DNA from: Anaerolineae bacterium | GTDB lineage: Bacteria; Chloroflexota; Anaerolineae; Aggregatilineales; Phototrophicaceae | Direction of reading: 5' to 3' | Assembly (NCBI GenBank): GCA_022821805.1 | Contig: JAJECX010000011.1 | Span: forward strand, 1 to 64,000 | DNA length: 64,000 nt | Shown: in pieces, positions 43,443 through 53,649 of the stretch | Numbering within the stretch: the stretch's first letter is position 1 | Layout: every line of letters starts with the position of its first letter | Made by a program: the position numbers and the translations under genes | The notes under the pieces: model-generated | What the model was told of the DNA's origin: nothing | Database searches by the model: none | The model's input: only the letters and a program-made list of their open reading frames with translations

Positions 43443-44972
43443 ATGACGAGTCCGAACGCCACGTCCGAATCCGCCAGCCTCTCGGGCAGCGACGCCCGAC
43501 GCGCCGCGCGCAACGTCAGCGCGCTGATGTTCGCCAGCATCATCAGCAAGGGCGCGCTTTACATCTGGCAGCTGGTGCTATCGCCCTGGCTCGGACCAAG
43601 CGAGTACGGCATCTATGGAACGGTCGGCGGCTTAATGGTGAACGCGGCGGCGGTAGCCAGCTTCGGCATGGGTTTGATTGTCATTCGCGATGTCGCGCGC
43701 GATCGAAGCAAAGCCGGCAAATACTGGTCGGCGATGCTATACATGCAGACCATCCTGGCGCTATTGGCTTATGTCGCGATGAATGGCGTCGCGGTCGGCT
43801 ACAGCGAAACTGTGCGCGCCTTTGCCGCTCTGGCGGGGATCAACCTCTTCATTGATCTCTTCGGCAATATGGGTCATGATCTGCTGCTGGCGCAGGAAGA
43901 GATGGTGAAGACCTCCTTGGTGGAGATCGCGCATATCTTCTTTCGCATTGGGCTCGCCCTGTTGGCGCTGATGTCCGGTTGGGGGCTGCTGGGTGTTTAT
44001 GGCGCCGCCATCGTCTCCGGCATGGTCCGTTCTGCGCTGCTCGTTTCATTCAATCTGCGCGCGGGAGTTCGACCCGAGTTTCCGTTTGACCGGAGCGTCG
44101 CCCGCCAGCTAATCATCAACAGCGCGCCGCTGGCGCTCGCGTCTTTTCTCACACTGGCGTATCAGCATTCCGACAAGCTGATGACAACGGGAATCCTGGG
44201 CGAGCGCGTCACCGGTTATTTGACAGCCGCTTTCGTCATCAACTTCGGCGTAATTGAGCTTTTCAGCACCTCGGTCCTGGTGGCGGCTTATCCGCTGCTC
44301 GCGCGATATTATGATGATGGATCGAATCCCATTTTCGGCGGCATGATCGTAAAGCTCGCCCGCTATATGCTGATTATCGGCGTCCCGCTTGCTTTGGGCA
44401 TCAGTATGCTCGCAGACAAGTTTATGACGCCGCTATTGGGCGAGGCTTATGCGCCTTCGGCCGGCATCCTGAGCCTCTTGATTTGGTACACCGCCATCTC
44501 CATGTTCGGCGCCGTCTTCAGCAAAGGCTTGCTGATTCAGAATCAGCAGCGGCGCCTTTTGAAAATTCGCGGCGCGGGATTGGCGCTAAACGTGACGCTG
44601 ACCGCATTCCTGCTTATCAATTGGGGCGATCCGCGCGGCGCGGTCATCGCGTCGATCATCGGCGAACTCCTGGTTGTCATCCTGCTGCTCAAGGGTTTTC
44701 GCGCGGCCGGCTGGAAGCCGGGAAACGTTGCCAATAGCGCTGCGCGACTGCTGATTGCCGCTGCACTGATGGCGCTGGCGCTGATGACGCTTCACGAGCA
44801 ATTCATCTTGCTGCCGATTCTTGGCGGCGCCGGCCTGTACATCACCGGGCTGATATTGGCTCGCGTTTTGCGCGCGGATGACTGGGACCTGCTATACCGG
44901 CTGGCGGCGTCGTTGCCCGGCGGCGGCTTCCTCTTGCGCTTCTGGCAGCGCGATGTCGAATTGATCGGGTGA
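43443..44972 (+). CDS. Polysaccharide flippase (Wzx/oligosaccharide flippase family)
   Basis: A 509-aa polytopic protein with about 12-14 transmembrane helices. It starts ARRAARNVSALMFASIISKG, with the typical FxxxxxxG first helix of PST/MOP flippases, followed by WQLVLSPWLGPSEYGIYGTV. Charged residues are rare inside the membrane. It would flip lipid-linked oligosaccharides across the membrane. The GTGA overlap with the following glycosyltransferase gene indicates a joint role in surface-glycan synthesis. Confidence 0.88.
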   Translation: MTSPNATSESASLSGSDARRAARNVSALMFASIISKGALYIWQLVLSPWLGPSEYGIYGTVGGLMVNAAAVASFGMGLIVIRDVARDRSKAGKYWSAMLYMQTILALLAYVAMNGVAVGYSETVRAFAALAGINLFIDLFGNMGHDLLLAQEEMVKTSLVEIAHIFFRIGLALLALMSGWGLLGVYGAAIVSGMVRSALLVSFNLRAGVRPEFPFDRSVARQLIINSAPLALASFLTLAYQHSDKLMTTGILGERVTGYLTAAFVINFGVIELFSTSVLVAAYPLLARYYDDGSNPIFGGMIVKLARYMLIIGVPLALGISMLADKFMTPLLGEAYAPSAGILSLLIWYTAISMFGAVFSKGLLIQNQQRRLLKIRGAGLALNVTLTAFLLINWGDPRGAVIASIIGELLVVILLLKGFRAAGWKPGNVANSAARLLIAAALMALALMTLHEQFILLPILGGAGLYITGLILARVLRADDWDLLYRLAASLPGGGFLLRFWQRDVELIG

Positions 44973-44980
44973 CGAGCCTC

Positions 44981-46150
44981 ATGCGGATCCTGCACCTGAC
45001 ACCCTATTATAAACCGGCATACGCTTTCGGGGGCGTTGTGCGGTCGGTCGAGGGCATGGCTACCTCGCTTGTCCAACGCGGGCACGAGGTCACCATTCTG
45101 ACGACCGACGCCTTCGATCAGCAGCGGCGCTATACCGGCGCGAGCGACGAGACCATGGACGGCGTGCGTCTCTTGCGGCGACCAAACGTCCTGCCAGGGC
45201 TGCGACGACGCTTCAACCTGTCAACGCCCCGCAGCATGAAGCGCGCGGCGGAGGCGATTCTTCCTTCTGTCGACGTCCTTCATGTCCATGAGTTTCGCAC
45301 GCTGGAAAACCTGCTCGTCACGCCCGTCGCGGCGAAACTCCGCAAGCCGATCGTGCTTTCGCCGCATGGCACGCTCATTTTGAGCACCGGCCGTGGACGA
45401 TACAAGCGAGTATGGGATCTTCTGTTGAGCCCCGGCATCGCCTTGCGTATTGATCATGTCATCGCGCTGTCCCATTCCGAACTGAACGATGCGAAGTCGC
45501 TTTGGACCGGCTTCGGAACCAGGCCCCGCCCGACCGGTTTCAGCGTCATACCCAATGGCGTTTACTTGGGATCCTTCAACAGGCGCAAGCTGGCGGCCGG
45601 ATTCCGCCAGCGCTACCAACTCGGCGATGCGCCTGTCGCGCTCTTCATGGGCCGCCTGCAGCAGCGCAAGGGAGTCGATCTGCTGATCGAGGCTTTCAAG
45701 GCGGCAGATGTAGCCGACTCGCGCCTGCTCATTGTAGGTCCCGACGAGGGAATGATGCCGCTGCTAAAGGGGCTCGCAGACGGCGATCAGCGCATAGTTT
45801 TCACCGGCTACCTGGATGGCGACGCGCGGTTGGGCGCGCTGGCGGCGGGCGAACTCTTCGCCCTGCCCGCCACCGGTGAGGGTCAGCCAATGGCGGCGCT
45901 CGAAGCGATGGCGGCCAGTATGCCGGTTCTGCTTTCCCCAGGCTGCAATTTGGATGAGGTTGAAGCAGTTGGCGCGGGGCATGTGATAGATGCAACGGTC
46001 GAAGACATTGCGAACAAGCTGAGGCTTCTTTTTGCGAATGAATCGCTGCGCCGGAAGATGGGCGCGCGAGCGCGGCAGCTCGTCGACGAACGATACAGCT
46101 GGGATGGCGTGGCGGCGAGGCTGGAGGATGTGTACACAAGTCTATGCTGA
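44981..46150 (+). CDS. Glycosyltransferase family 4
   Basis: A 389-aa GT-B enzyme beginning MRILHLTPYYKPAYAFGGVV, with GGVVRSVEGMATSLVQRGHE in the N-terminal domain and LFMGRLQQRKGVDLLIEAFK, VGPDEGMMPL, FALPATGEGQPMAALEAMAA (the EGxPxxxLEA donor-sugar motif) in the C-terminal domain. It transfers a sugar from a nucleotide donor to a lipid or glycan acceptor. An upstream in-frame GTG at 44969 overlaps the flippase stop; the ATG is more likely. Confidence 0.9.
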   Translation: MRILHLTPYYKPAYAFGGVVRSVEGMATSLVQRGHEVTILTTDAFDQQRRYTGASDETMDGVRLLRRPNVLPGLRRRFNLSTPRSMKRAAEAILPSVDVLHVHEFRTLENLLVTPVAAKLRKPIVLSPHGTLILSTGRGRYKRVWDLLLSPGIALRIDHVIALSHSELNDAKSLWTGFGTRPRPTGFSVIPNGVYLGSFNRRKLAAGFRQRYQLGDAPVALFMGRLQQRKGVDLLIEAFKAADVADSRLLIVGPDEGMMPLLKGLADGDQRIVFTGYLDGDARLGALAAGELFALPATGEGQPMAALEAMAASMPVLLSPGCNLDEVEAVGAGHVIDATVEDIANKLRLLFANESLRRKMGARARQLVDERYSWDGVAARLEDVYTSLC

Positions 46151-46186
46151 ATCCGTTCGACGGGATCAAATAGTCGAGGGCGCCCG

Positions 46187-46214
46187 TTGATTTTTTGCCT
46201 CAAATTGCTAAACT
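46187..46214 (+). promoter_or_regulatory. Candidate promoter of the HTH-protease/MazF operon
   Basis: TTGATT (46187-46192) and TAAACT (46209-46214) with 16-bp spacing, about 25 bp before the ATG. An AACTTGTCAAC dyad-like word overlaps the -10 and could bind the HTH protein. Confidence 0.4.
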
Positions 46215-46239
46215 TGTCAACGGAGCGAGGGGGTGATTC

Positions 46240-47448
46240 ATGATCGGGGCGAGGCTAAAGCAGGCGCGGTTGTTGGCTGGTATAACGCAGCGGGAATTGG
46301 CTAGGGCGTTATGCGATATCGGCTACAAGATAACGGCTGCGGCAATCTCCAAGTATGAAAAGGAAAAGAGTTATCCGACAGCGCAATTCATGCTTCTGGC
46401 GAGCAGTGCGCTTGGCGTGCCCGGATCGTATTTCTTGCACCAACCTGAAACCGACGTTCAGTGGACGGCATTCCGCAAGCAAAGCAGATTTGGCAAAAAG
46501 AAGCAGGAAGCGGTTATGGCATACGCGTCAGATCTGGCGGAATTGCAGATTGAACTGCACTCTGTTTTGTATCCCGATGCGTCACCCGACTTGCCCGAAC
46601 CGGCGCCAGCAATGGACTTCAATGATGCTGAAGAGATCGCAAGGCAATTACGGGCGGTGTGGAACGTGGGCAATCGACCGCTAGACAATCTTGTGCAGAC
46701 GGCTGAGGACCGTGGCGTGATTGTCATCGGCTGGGACGACGAGAGCGGGAGATTTGATGGACTGTCCGGCTGGTGCGGCGAATATCCGGTAACTGTCATA
46801 AATGCAAACAGCAGCGCGGATCGAAAGCGATTCAATTTGGCGCACGAGATAGGACACTTGGTGATGGATACGACCCGCGCTAGCGTGGATGACGAGAGCC
46901 TCGCGCACCGATTTGCCGCGGCGCTTTTGGTTCCTGACGAGCACGCCTATCACGAACTCGGACGGCAGCGGCGGCATCTCGATTGGGGTGAATTGATGAT
47001 GCTCAAGAGAAAATATGGCTTGAGTATGGCTGCTTGGGTCAGACGCGCAAGAGACCTAAAGATCATTTCAGAACATTGCTATGAAGCTCTCAGCATTGAA
47101 AGATCGAAATTCGGATGGCGCATGCGCGAACCGGTCGAATATCTCGGGGACGAAGAGCCGCTGCAACTGAAACAGATGGTTCAGCGCGCAGTAGCGGAAG
47201 GTTTGGTTTCTCCTGACCGCATGACACGGATAGGCGTAGATGTGTGGCAACCTGAGACCGAACAACCTGAATCGGAGCATCTGACCGTATATGATTTGCT
47301 GGCGATGCCCGAAGACGAACGCAAGGCGGTAATGGAGCGGGCATTCGAACATGCGTCAAAGGAAGATTTCGAGATTTTTGAGGCATACGAAATTTACGAT
47401 GATTACTACGAGGAATTTGATGCCGAAACGGAAGAAATCTCCAATTGA
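46240..47448 (+). CDS. XRE-type HTH regulator fused to ImmA/IrrE metallopeptidase
   Basis: A 402-aa protein. Residues 5-60 form an HTH_3 domain (LKQARLLAGITQRELARALC, KITAAAISKYEKEKSYPTAQ). Residues about 150-260 are an ImmA/IrrE (DUF955) peptidase with the zinc motif HEIGH in RFNLAHEIGHLVMD and downstream SLAHRFAAALLVPDE. The C-terminus is acidic (EIFEAYEIYDDYYEEFDAET). Family members cleave partner repressors or act as antitoxins. AGGGGGTG precedes the ATG. Its last 29 bp overlap the MazF-type gene, so the two are translationally coupled, implying an atypical toxin-antitoxin pair. Confidence 0.9.
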   Translation: MIGARLKQARLLAGITQRELARALCDIGYKITAAAISKYEKEKSYPTAQFMLLASSALGVPGSYFLHQPETDVQWTAFRKQSRFGKKKQEAVMAYASDLAELQIELHSVLYPDASPDLPEPAPAMDFNDAEEIARQLRAVWNVGNRPLDNLVQTAEDRGVIVIGWDDESGRFDGLSGWCGEYPVTVINANSSADRKRFNLAHEIGHLVMDTTRASVDDESLAHRFAAALLVPDEHAYHELGRQRRHLDWGELMMLKRKYGLSMAAWVRRARDLKIISEHCYEALSIERSKFGWRMREPVEYLGDEEPLQLKQMVQRAVAEGLVSPDRMTRIGVDVWQPETEQPESEHLTVYDLLAMPEDERKAVMERAFEHASKEDFEIFEAYEIYDDYYEEFDAETEEISN

Positions 47449-47869
47449 ACCGCAACGAGGCGAAATCTGGATCGTGAACTTTAATTCGCCCGTGACTGCA
47501 AAAACGCCCTCAGCCGGAACTCCGAAGTCGCAATGGCCTACTACAGGCGATGAGATCAATAAGGTTCGTCCTGCTGTAGTCATGAACGTCAGTGTTTCCT
47601 GGGAATACGATCTACACATAGTCGTACCGTTGCGTCGCTGGAGAGCGCGTTTCCAGCGAAAAAACTACTTCTGGATAATTCCAGTCCCGAGCGATAGCGC
47701 GAATAAGTTAACCGACGACTCTGGCGCGGATGCGTTCCAAGTAAAATCTGTCTCAAACGTACGCTTTAGAAGGAGGATAGGCATTGTTGGGCCTGATCAA
47801 GTTCAACTGATCGCAGACACTGTCGCCTTTTGCATTGGTTTAACGTTACCGAAATCAGAAGACTCGTAG
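47420..47869 (+). CDS. PemK/MazF-family toxin-like protein
   Basis: A 149-aa protein from the ATG at 47420, with GAGG seven bases upstream inside the previous gene. It has PQRGEIWIVNFNSPV, the first strand of PemK/MazF with the RGEIW motif, then EINKVRPAVVMNVS, HIVVPLRRW and VRFRRRIGIVGPDQVQLIAD. MazF toxins are sequence-specific mRNA endonucleases. The insert AKTPSAGTPKSQWPTTGD in the first loop is longer than usual. No classical MazE is present; the partner is the HTH-ImmA/IrrE protein. Confidence 0.82.
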   Translation: MPKRKKSPIEPQRGEIWIVNFNSPVTAKTPSAGTPKSQWPTTGDEINKVRPAVVMNVSVSWEYDLHIVVPLRRWRARFQRKNYFWIIPVPSDSANKLTDDSGADAFQVKSVSNVRFRRRIGIVGPDQVQLIADTVAFCIGLTLPKSEDS

Positions 47870-48044
47870 CGCAATCTTTTGCCACAGGAACCCAGACATT
47901 TCCGACCGACTGAAATGTTGACGCGGTTCTTACACGCCTTGGTTATGCTTGCAATACGTCGTGCAAGATGTCAGCAGGCCGATAAAATGGGTGTTGACTC
48001 GCACATATCGCAGAGTCATCAACGGTGGCTCTGAAGGAAGGCCT

Positions 48045-50687
48045 ATGATCCGATTCGACCGATTCACCGAACGCGCGCAGGACGCCTCCGCCCGCGCCTA
48101 CGAAATCCTGCACCGCTACGGGCATACGCAAGTGGATACCGAGCACGTCTTGCTGGCGCTGCTGGAACAGACCGACGGCGTTGTGCCACAGATTCTCGAG
48201 CGGCTGGCAGTTGACGTCGGCGCGCTGCGGTCGCGCGTGGACGATATCTTGCGCCAGAGCCCGCGCACGGCAACGATCTACGGTCAGGGCAATAATCAGG
48301 TTTTCATCACGCCGCGGCTGAAGAGCATCATCGACCGCGCCAACGAAGAAGCCAATCGGCTGCGCGACGAGTACATTAGCACCGAGCACATATTTCTCGC
48401 CATTCTCAGCGAGCGCAACACCGATGTGGCCAATACGATGGCGGAGTACAGCATCACGCGCGATCGCGTCGCCGATGCCGTCAAAGATATCCGCGGCGGG
48501 CAGCGCGTCACCGACCCGCAAGCCGAGAGCCGTTATCGCACGCTCGAGAAGTACAGCCGCGATCTGACGCGCATGGCGCAGGAGGGCAAGCTTGATCCGG
48601 TAATTGGGCGCGACAGCGAAATCCTGCGTGTGATTCAAGTGCTCAGCCGCCGCACCAAGAACAACCCGGTGCTCATTGGCGAAGCCGGCGTCGGCAAGAC
48701 CGCCATCGTCGAAGGCTTGGCGCAGAAGATCGCCACGAACGATGTGCCCGATTTGCTGCTGGGCAAACGCGTGCTCAGCCTTGACCTTAGCGGGATGCTG
48801 GCTGGCAGCCGATTCCGCGGCGAATTCGAAGAACGGCTAAAGGGCGCGATTGAAGAGATTCAGCGCTCCGAAGGCGAAATCATCCTCTTCATCGACGAGT
48901 TGCATCAGGTGGTCGGCGCGGGCGCGGCGGCCGGCGCGATGGATGCGGGCAATATGATGAAACCGGCGCTGGCGCGGGGCGAATTGCAGACGGTAGGCGC
49001 TACCACCATGGACGAATATCGCCAGCATATCGAAAAGGACAGCGCGCTGGATCGCCGCTTCGCCCCGATCTTCGTCGAGGAGCCGAATGTCGAGAGTACC
49101 ATCGAAATGCTTTATGGCATACGCGATCGCTACGAAGCGCATCACAACGTCAGCATTGCCGATGACGCCATTGAGGCGGCCGCCCGCCTTTCCGCCCGCT
49201 ACTTGACCGAGCGCAAACTGCCTGACAAGGCGATTGATCTGCTGGATGAAGCCTCAGCCAAGTTGCGGGTCGCGCTCTTTTCCATGCCGCAATACTTGAA
49301 GAGCATGCGCGAAATGATCGACCAGCTGGCGCTGGAAGAGCAAGCCGCGGGCTTATCCCGCGATTATGAGCGCGCCGCTGATTGCAAGATGCAGCGAATC
49401 CAGTTGGAAGAAGAGTTTGAGCAGGCGCATCACGAATGGCGGCAAGAGAATACGCTGGACGAACTCGTGACCGCTGACAACGTGGCGCAGGTGGTCGAGC
49501 AGTGGACCGGCATCCCGGTGCAGAGCATGCTTGAGACGGAATCGGAGAAACTGCTGCGGATGGAAGAAGTGATCAACAAGCGCGTAATCGGCCAGGACAA
49601 GGCGATTGCCGCCCTTGCCGATGCCATCCGCCGCGCGCGCAGCGGTCTCAAAGACCCAAAGCGTCCGATCGGCTCCTTCATTTTCCTGGGTTCTAGCGGC
49701 GTCGGCAAAACCGAATTGGCGAAGGCGCTGGCTGAGTTTATGTTCGAGGATGAAGAAAGTCTCGTCCGCGTCGATATGAGCGAATATCGCGAGAAGCATA
49801 CAGCCAGCCGGCTATTTGGCGCGCCGCCAGGTTATGTCGGCTATGAAGCCGGCGGCCAATTGACCGAGGCGATCCGTCGACGCCCCTATCGCGTCATTCT
49901 CTTCGACGAGATCGAAAAAGCGCATCCCGATGTCTGGAGCGTCCTGCTGCAAGTGCTGGAAGATGGCCGCATGACCGATGGCCAGGGTCACACCGTCGAC
50001 TTTCGCAATACAGTGCTGATTATGACCAGCAACCTGGGCACTGAATACGCCCGGCACGGCGGCGCGCTGGGATTCCTGCCCCGTGATGATGACGCGGTCG
50101 CCGATCACCGCAAAATCGAGAAAGCGATGCGCGATACCTTCCGCCCGGAATTCCTCAATCGCATTGATGAGATCATCATCTTCGAGCCGCTCACGCTTGA
50201 GGCGGTCGAGCAAATGGTCGATCTGCAAATTCGGGAGCTGGCGGAGCGAATGGATGAATCGGGCTTGGCGATCCATCTCACCGAGCCGGCGCGCCACTGG
50301 CTGGCGAAACAAGGCTACGATCCGCAGTTCGGCGCCCGCCCGCTGCGCCGCGCCATACAACGGCATATCGAAAATCCCTTGAGCATCCACTTGCTGCAAG
50401 GGGATTTCAGCGCCGGGGATTTAGTCGTTATCGACGAAATTGAAGACCGCTTGGGCTTTTCGCGGCACGCTGATCAAGCAACTGACTTTGTGGAAACGTC
50501 GGCTGCGCAGCAAGCGGAATTCAGCGACATTTATGATGAGAGCTACCCGGCGCGCGACTATTACAATGCGCAATTCGAGGACGAAGACTTCGCCGACTTC
50601 CTGTCGCAGACCGACGATGATGACGAGTTTGATCCCTTCCCCGCCCCACCGAAACGACGGCGCGAGGATGTCGAGGGATTCGACTGA
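48045..50687 (+). CDS. ClpC-type AAA+ unfoldase (paralogue 1)
   Basis: An 880-aa two-AAA Hsp100 protein. The ATG at 48045 follows AGGAAGG; the frame is open to 47949. It has an N-terminal double Clp repeat ([36 protein letters not shown]), AAA-1 with [18 protein letters not shown], a short UVR-type middle domain ([20 protein letters not shown]) rather than the long ClpB coiled coil, and AAA-2 with [18 protein letters not shown] and [20 protein letters not shown]. The C-terminal ~75 residues are very acidic ([18 protein letters not shown]) and unusual. It may deliver substrates to ClpP or act as a disaggregase. No clear promoter is seen in the 175-bp gap upstream. Confidence 0.9.
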   Translation: MIRFDRFTERAQDASARAYEILHRYGHTQVDTEHVLLALLEQTDGVVPQILERLAVDVGALRSRVDDILRQSPRTATIYGQGNNQVFITPRLKSIIDRANEEANRLRDEYISTEHIFLAILSERNTDVANTMAEYSITRDRVADAVKDIRGGQRVTDPQAESRYRTLEKYSRDLTRMAQEGKLDPVIGRDSEILRVIQVLSRRTKNNPVLIGEAGVGKTAIVEGLAQKIATNDVPDLLLGKRVLSLDLSGMLAGSRFRGEFEERLKGAIEEIQRSEGEIILFIDELHQVVGAGAAAGAMDAGNMMKPALARGELQTVGATTMDEYRQHIEKDSALDRRFAPIFVEEPNVESTIEMLYGIRDRYEAHHNVSIADDAIEAAARLSARYLTERKLPDKAIDLLDEASAKLRVALFSMPQYLKSMREMIDQLALEEQAAGLSRDYERAADCKMQRIQLEEEFEQAHHEWRQENTLDELVTADNVAQVVEQWTGIPVQSMLETESEKLLRMEEVINKRVIGQDKAIAALADAIRRARSGLKDPKRPIGSFIFLGSSGVGKTELAKALAEFMFEDEESLVRVDMSEYREKHTASRLFGAPPGYVGYEAGGQLTEAIRRRPYRVILFDEIEKAHPDVWSVLLQVLEDGRMTDGQGHTVDFRNTVLIMTSNLGTEYARHGGALGFLPRDDDAVADHRKIEKAMRDTFRPEFLNRIDEIIIFEPLTLEAVEQMVDLQIRELAERMDESGLAIHLTEPARHWLAKQGYDPQFGARPLRRAIQRHIENPLSIHLLQGDFSAGDLVVIDEIEDRLGFSRHADQATDFVETSAAQQAEFSDIYDESYPARDYYNAQFEDEDFADFLSQTDDDDEFDPFPAPPKRRREDVEGFD

Positions 50688-50763
50688 GCGCGCTCGCAGC
50701 GAAATCGTTTGTGGCGCTTGCCCAGGCGACCGGCGCCAGTTACTCACATAGTCGAATTGTCAT

Positions 50764-50791
50764 TTGACTAAGCTTGCTGCTTAGCTATAAT
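50764..50791 (+). promoter_or_regulatory. Sigma70 promoter of the S1-domain gene
   Basis: TTGACT (50764-50769) and a perfect TATAAT (50786-50791) with 16-bp spacing. The spacer AAGCTTGCTGCTTAGC contains AAGC words that also occur just downstream. Transcription would start near 50798. Confidence 0.8.
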
Positions 50792-50815
50792 TGCTTGGCG
50801 CAAGCTAAGCATGAA

Positions 50816-52465
50816 ATGGAATTCGCCATGATTCAAGAAGAACGCGGCAACGACGAAGAACTGAGAACAGATTCTCCGTCTGCCGAGTTGTCGCCATCAG
50901 AAGCGGCTGAAGCGGCCGACTCGCTTGAGGTCACATCAGAAAATGATGCAGCAAGCGAAGCATCAGAGCCTGCAGCGCCATCAGAAACCATCAATGGCGC
51001 CAGCGCGGATGCTTCGCCGGAGGATGCGCCAGCAACGGAAGAACCCGTCGCGGCAGAAGCGAATGAAGCTGTGGCAACGCAAGAGTCATTAGCGGACGAC
51101 GTTGAAGAAAGCGAATCGTCAGCCGCGAGCGATCCGGCGGAACCGGAAGCAGCCCAGCCGGAAGAATCCGCGACCGAAATGGCGGTTGCCCCTAAGGATT
51201 CGGAAGCGGCGCCGGCAGCCGGCAAAAAGCAAGCAAAGAAGACGCAGCAGCCGGAAGCGGAGTCGCGCTTCAAGCGGGGCGAGATTCATCACGGCGTGAT
51301 CAGCAGCACCAAGCCGACCGCCGTAACCATCGACCTCGGCGACGGCGATGAAGGCATAGTGCCGGGCCGCGAACTGGAATTGATGACGCGCAAGATGCTT
51401 GAATCTCTGGTGGTCGGCGCTGAAGTGGATGTCTATGTCGTCAACCCGCGCAATCATCGGGGTGAGACGGTTTTATCAATTAATCACGCGCTGGAAGAAA
51501 TCGACTGGCGCAATGCGGAAGACTACGCCAAATCCAAAGAGGTATACGAAGCGCTGATCGGCGGCTATAACAAAGGCGGGCTGATCGTTCGCTTTGGCCG
51601 CCTGCGCGGATTCGTCCCCCAAAGCCAGTTGGCGGAAGACCGCGCCCGATCCATGTCCGGCGCGACGCCCGAAGAACGCTATGGACCGATGGTCAATCAG
51701 CCGATCGGTGTCAAGGTGATGGAAGTCGATCGGCATCGCAACCGGCTGATCCTGTCTGAACGCGCCGCGCTGCGCGAAGTCCGCCATGCGCGCAAGGAAG
51801 CGCTAATCGCCCAATTGAAGGTCGGCGATGTCCGGAAGGGCGTGGTCGTCAGCCTGGAGAATTTCGGCGCTTTTGTTGATATCGGCGGCGGCGAAGGTTT
51901 GGTGCATCTCTCGGAGTTGGCCTGGGGGCATATCACCCACCCGCGCCAGGCGGTGAATATCGGCGACGAGGTTGAGGTCGAAGTCATCAGCGTCAATCCC
52001 GAGGCGAAACGCATCGGGCTGAGCCGGCGCCGCGTGATCAGCGACCCTTGGGACGAAGTCGCGACCGCCCTCCGTCGCGGTCAATTGGTGCGCGGGCGCG
52101 TCACCAAGCTGACGAAGTTCGGCGCCTTTGCCCGCTTGATTGACCACGATGCCGTCGAGGGGCTGATTCATATTTCCGAGCTTTCGGGCGAGCGGGTCAC
52201 CCACCCGCGCGAAGTGGTCAATCGCGGCGATGAACTGGTGCTGCGCATCGTCAAGATCGACATCAAAGACCGCCGACTGGGACTGAGCCTAAAGTCGGTC
52301 AATTCAACCGAGTATCTCGATCTGGATTGGGAGATGGCGATTCAGGAATCGACATCGCTGCAGGCGGATGCGACCCCAGCCGATGACCAGGCGCCTCCAA
52401 TCGGCGATCAGGACCAGACGGCGCAGACCGAAGCTGGCGAGCCGGACGCGCAAGCCAAAGACTAA
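50816..52465 (+). CDS. Ribosomal-protein-S1-like protein with four S1 domains and acidic N-terminus
   Basis: About 549 aa. The promoter at 50764-50791 excludes the first in-frame codons; ATG at 50816 or 50828 is the start. Residues 1-150 are a disordered Glu/Ala/Ser-rich acidic region. Four S1 domains follow: RGEIHHGVISSTKPTAVTID, GGYNKGGLIVRFGRLRGFVP, VGDVRKGVVVSLENFGAFVD and RGQLVRGRVTKLTKFGAFAR. The last two are canonical (GLVHLSELAW, GLIHISELSG). It binds RNA and single-stranded segments during translation initiation. The acidic leader is an unusual addition to S1. Confidence 0.9.
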   Translation: MEFAMIQEERGNDEELRTDSPSAELSPSEAAEAADSLEVTSENDAASEASEPAAPSETINGASADASPEDAPATEEPVAAEANEAVATQESLADDVEESESSAASDPAEPEAAQPEESATEMAVAPKDSEAAPAAGKKQAKKTQQPEAESRFKRGEIHHGVISSTKPTAVTIDLGDGDEGIVPGRELELMTRKMLESLVVGAEVDVYVVNPRNHRGETVLSINHALEEIDWRNAEDYAKSKEVYEALIGGYNKGGLIVRFGRLRGFVPQSQLAEDRARSMSGATPEERYGPMVNQPIGVKVMEVDRHRNRLILSERAALREVRHARKEALIAQLKVGDVRKGVVVSLENFGAFVDIGGGEGLVHLSELAWGHITHPRQAVNIGDEVEVEVISVNPEAKRIGLSRRRVISDPWDEVATALRRGQLVRGRVTKLTKFGAFARLIDHDAVEGLIHISELSGERVTHPREVVNRGDELVLRIVKIDIKDRRLGLSLKSVNSTEYLDLDWEMAIQESTSLQADATPADDQAPPIGDQDQTAQTEAGEPDAQAKD

Positions 52466-52612
52466 ACCGTCAACTTCGGCGCGAGGGCCTTGGTGGGCGC
52501 CGGCTGCGGTGTCCTCTTTTGCTACGCTGAATATCTTCCTATCCTCCTCGCATTTGTATTTTCCGCGCCACACTCTTAGCATGTGGCCTAAGCGTGGCGA
52601 GGGAGGAGCATC

Positions 52613-53374
52613 GTGCCAAACCGGATGGAACGTTTCACTCAACGGTCGAGGCGTGTGCTGAGCCTGGCGCAGGAAGCGGCGATGTCAATGGATAGCGCCT
52701 GGATCGACAGCGATCACTTGCTGATCGGGCTTCTTAATGAGGCAGATGGCGTAGCCGCGCAGGCACTGAAAGCAGCGGGAGTCGATGCCTCTGAAGCAGC
52801 AGACTTGGCGCGACAGCAGAGCAAGGCGCGGCGAAGATCTGTCGACCATCCCGATCTGGCAGCCGACTCCAAAAAAACCCTCGAGTTGGCAGTCGATGAG
52901 GTGCGCCGTTTGGGAGACAACTACATCGGCGCCGAGCACCTTCTCCTGGGCTTGCTTCGCTTGGAAGACGGCGCCGCGCTTAATATTCTGCGGAAATTGA
53001 ATGTAAGTCGCGAGCAGATTCGTCAAAGTGTTGGCGCCGTCATGCAAGCGCGTCCCGCGCCCTCACCTCCCGATCCGCCCCGGAAAACCAGAGAGTCGCC
53101 ACTGAGAGTAGTCGATTACTTTCTCCTGCGCATGACCAGCCGATCGTCGGGTGAAGTCAGCCACTTCGCTGTCGATCTGTCGCCGGCAGTGAAGGACGCG
53201 TTGGAAGAAGCGCTCAAGGAAGTCGCCCATAGTGGAAGCCTGCAGCTAGAAGATAGACATCTGCTGCTGGGTCTGCTCCAAGATCCAGACGGCGATCTGA
53301 GACGCCTTCTGCTAGACACGGGCGTCGACCTTGATAAGCTGGCTAACCAACTTCGTCGCCCGGCGGACGATTGA
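52613..53374 (+). CDS. Stand-alone Clp N-domain protein (no AAA module)
   Basis: A 253-aa protein starting with GTG after GGGAGGAG. The first ~150 residues are a double Clp repeat ([40 protein letters not shown]) that copies the N-terminus of the ClpC gene downstream almost word for word. After a Pro-rich linker a further Clp-repeat-like region follows (FAVDLSPAVKDALEEALKEV, LQLEDRHLLLGLLQDPDGD). There is no ATPase. It probably arose by partial duplication of clpC and may compete for adaptors or substrates, but that is inference. Confidence 0.85.
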   Translation: MPNRMERFTQRSRRVLSLAQEAAMSMDSAWIDSDHLLIGLLNEADGVAAQALKAAGVDASEAADLARQQSKARRRSVDHPDLAADSKKTLELAVDEVRRLGDNYIGAEHLLLGLLRLEDGAALNILRKLNVSREQIRQSVGAVMQARPAPSPPDPPRKTRESPLRVVDYFLLRMTSRSSGEVSHFAVDLSPAVKDALEEALKEVAHSGSLQLEDRHLLLGLLQDPDGDLRRLLLDTGVDLDKLANQLRRPADD

Positions 53375-53576
53375 TGCCCGTCCTGCCGCTGAGCTCCCGC
53401 GCCTTACGTTTGAGCCAACATGCCCCGAAAAAGTCGGCTATGGGTGTTGAGTGTACGTTGTCCGTTGAAAAACAAATAGGCATCCGCTAGTATTGGCGGA
53501 CGGCAATAGCCAGAATATGTCGGCGCTGATTTGACATGAAGTTTGGAAATGGCATGTAACAACTGGGTGGTTCTGC

Positions 53577-53585
53577 TGGTATAAT
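53577..53585 (+). promoter_or_regulatory. Extended -10 promoter of clpC
   Basis: TGG-TATAAT (53577-53585) is a consensus extended -10, about 65 bp before the GTG start of clpC. A TTGACA at 53531-53536 lies too far upstream to pair with it. The rest of the 275-bp gap has no gene. Confidence 0.55.
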
Positions 53586-53649
53586 TGTAGCTAGGCTAAC
53601 CTTTCGGACTGGCCCCGTTTTCGGGCTGCGCAAGATGGAGGAATAGACC

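Noticed and set aside
53531..53557. TTGACA before clpC as a -35
   Set aside because: At 17-bp spacing it faces only ATGTAA, a poor -10; the extended -10 at 53577-53585 is stronger.
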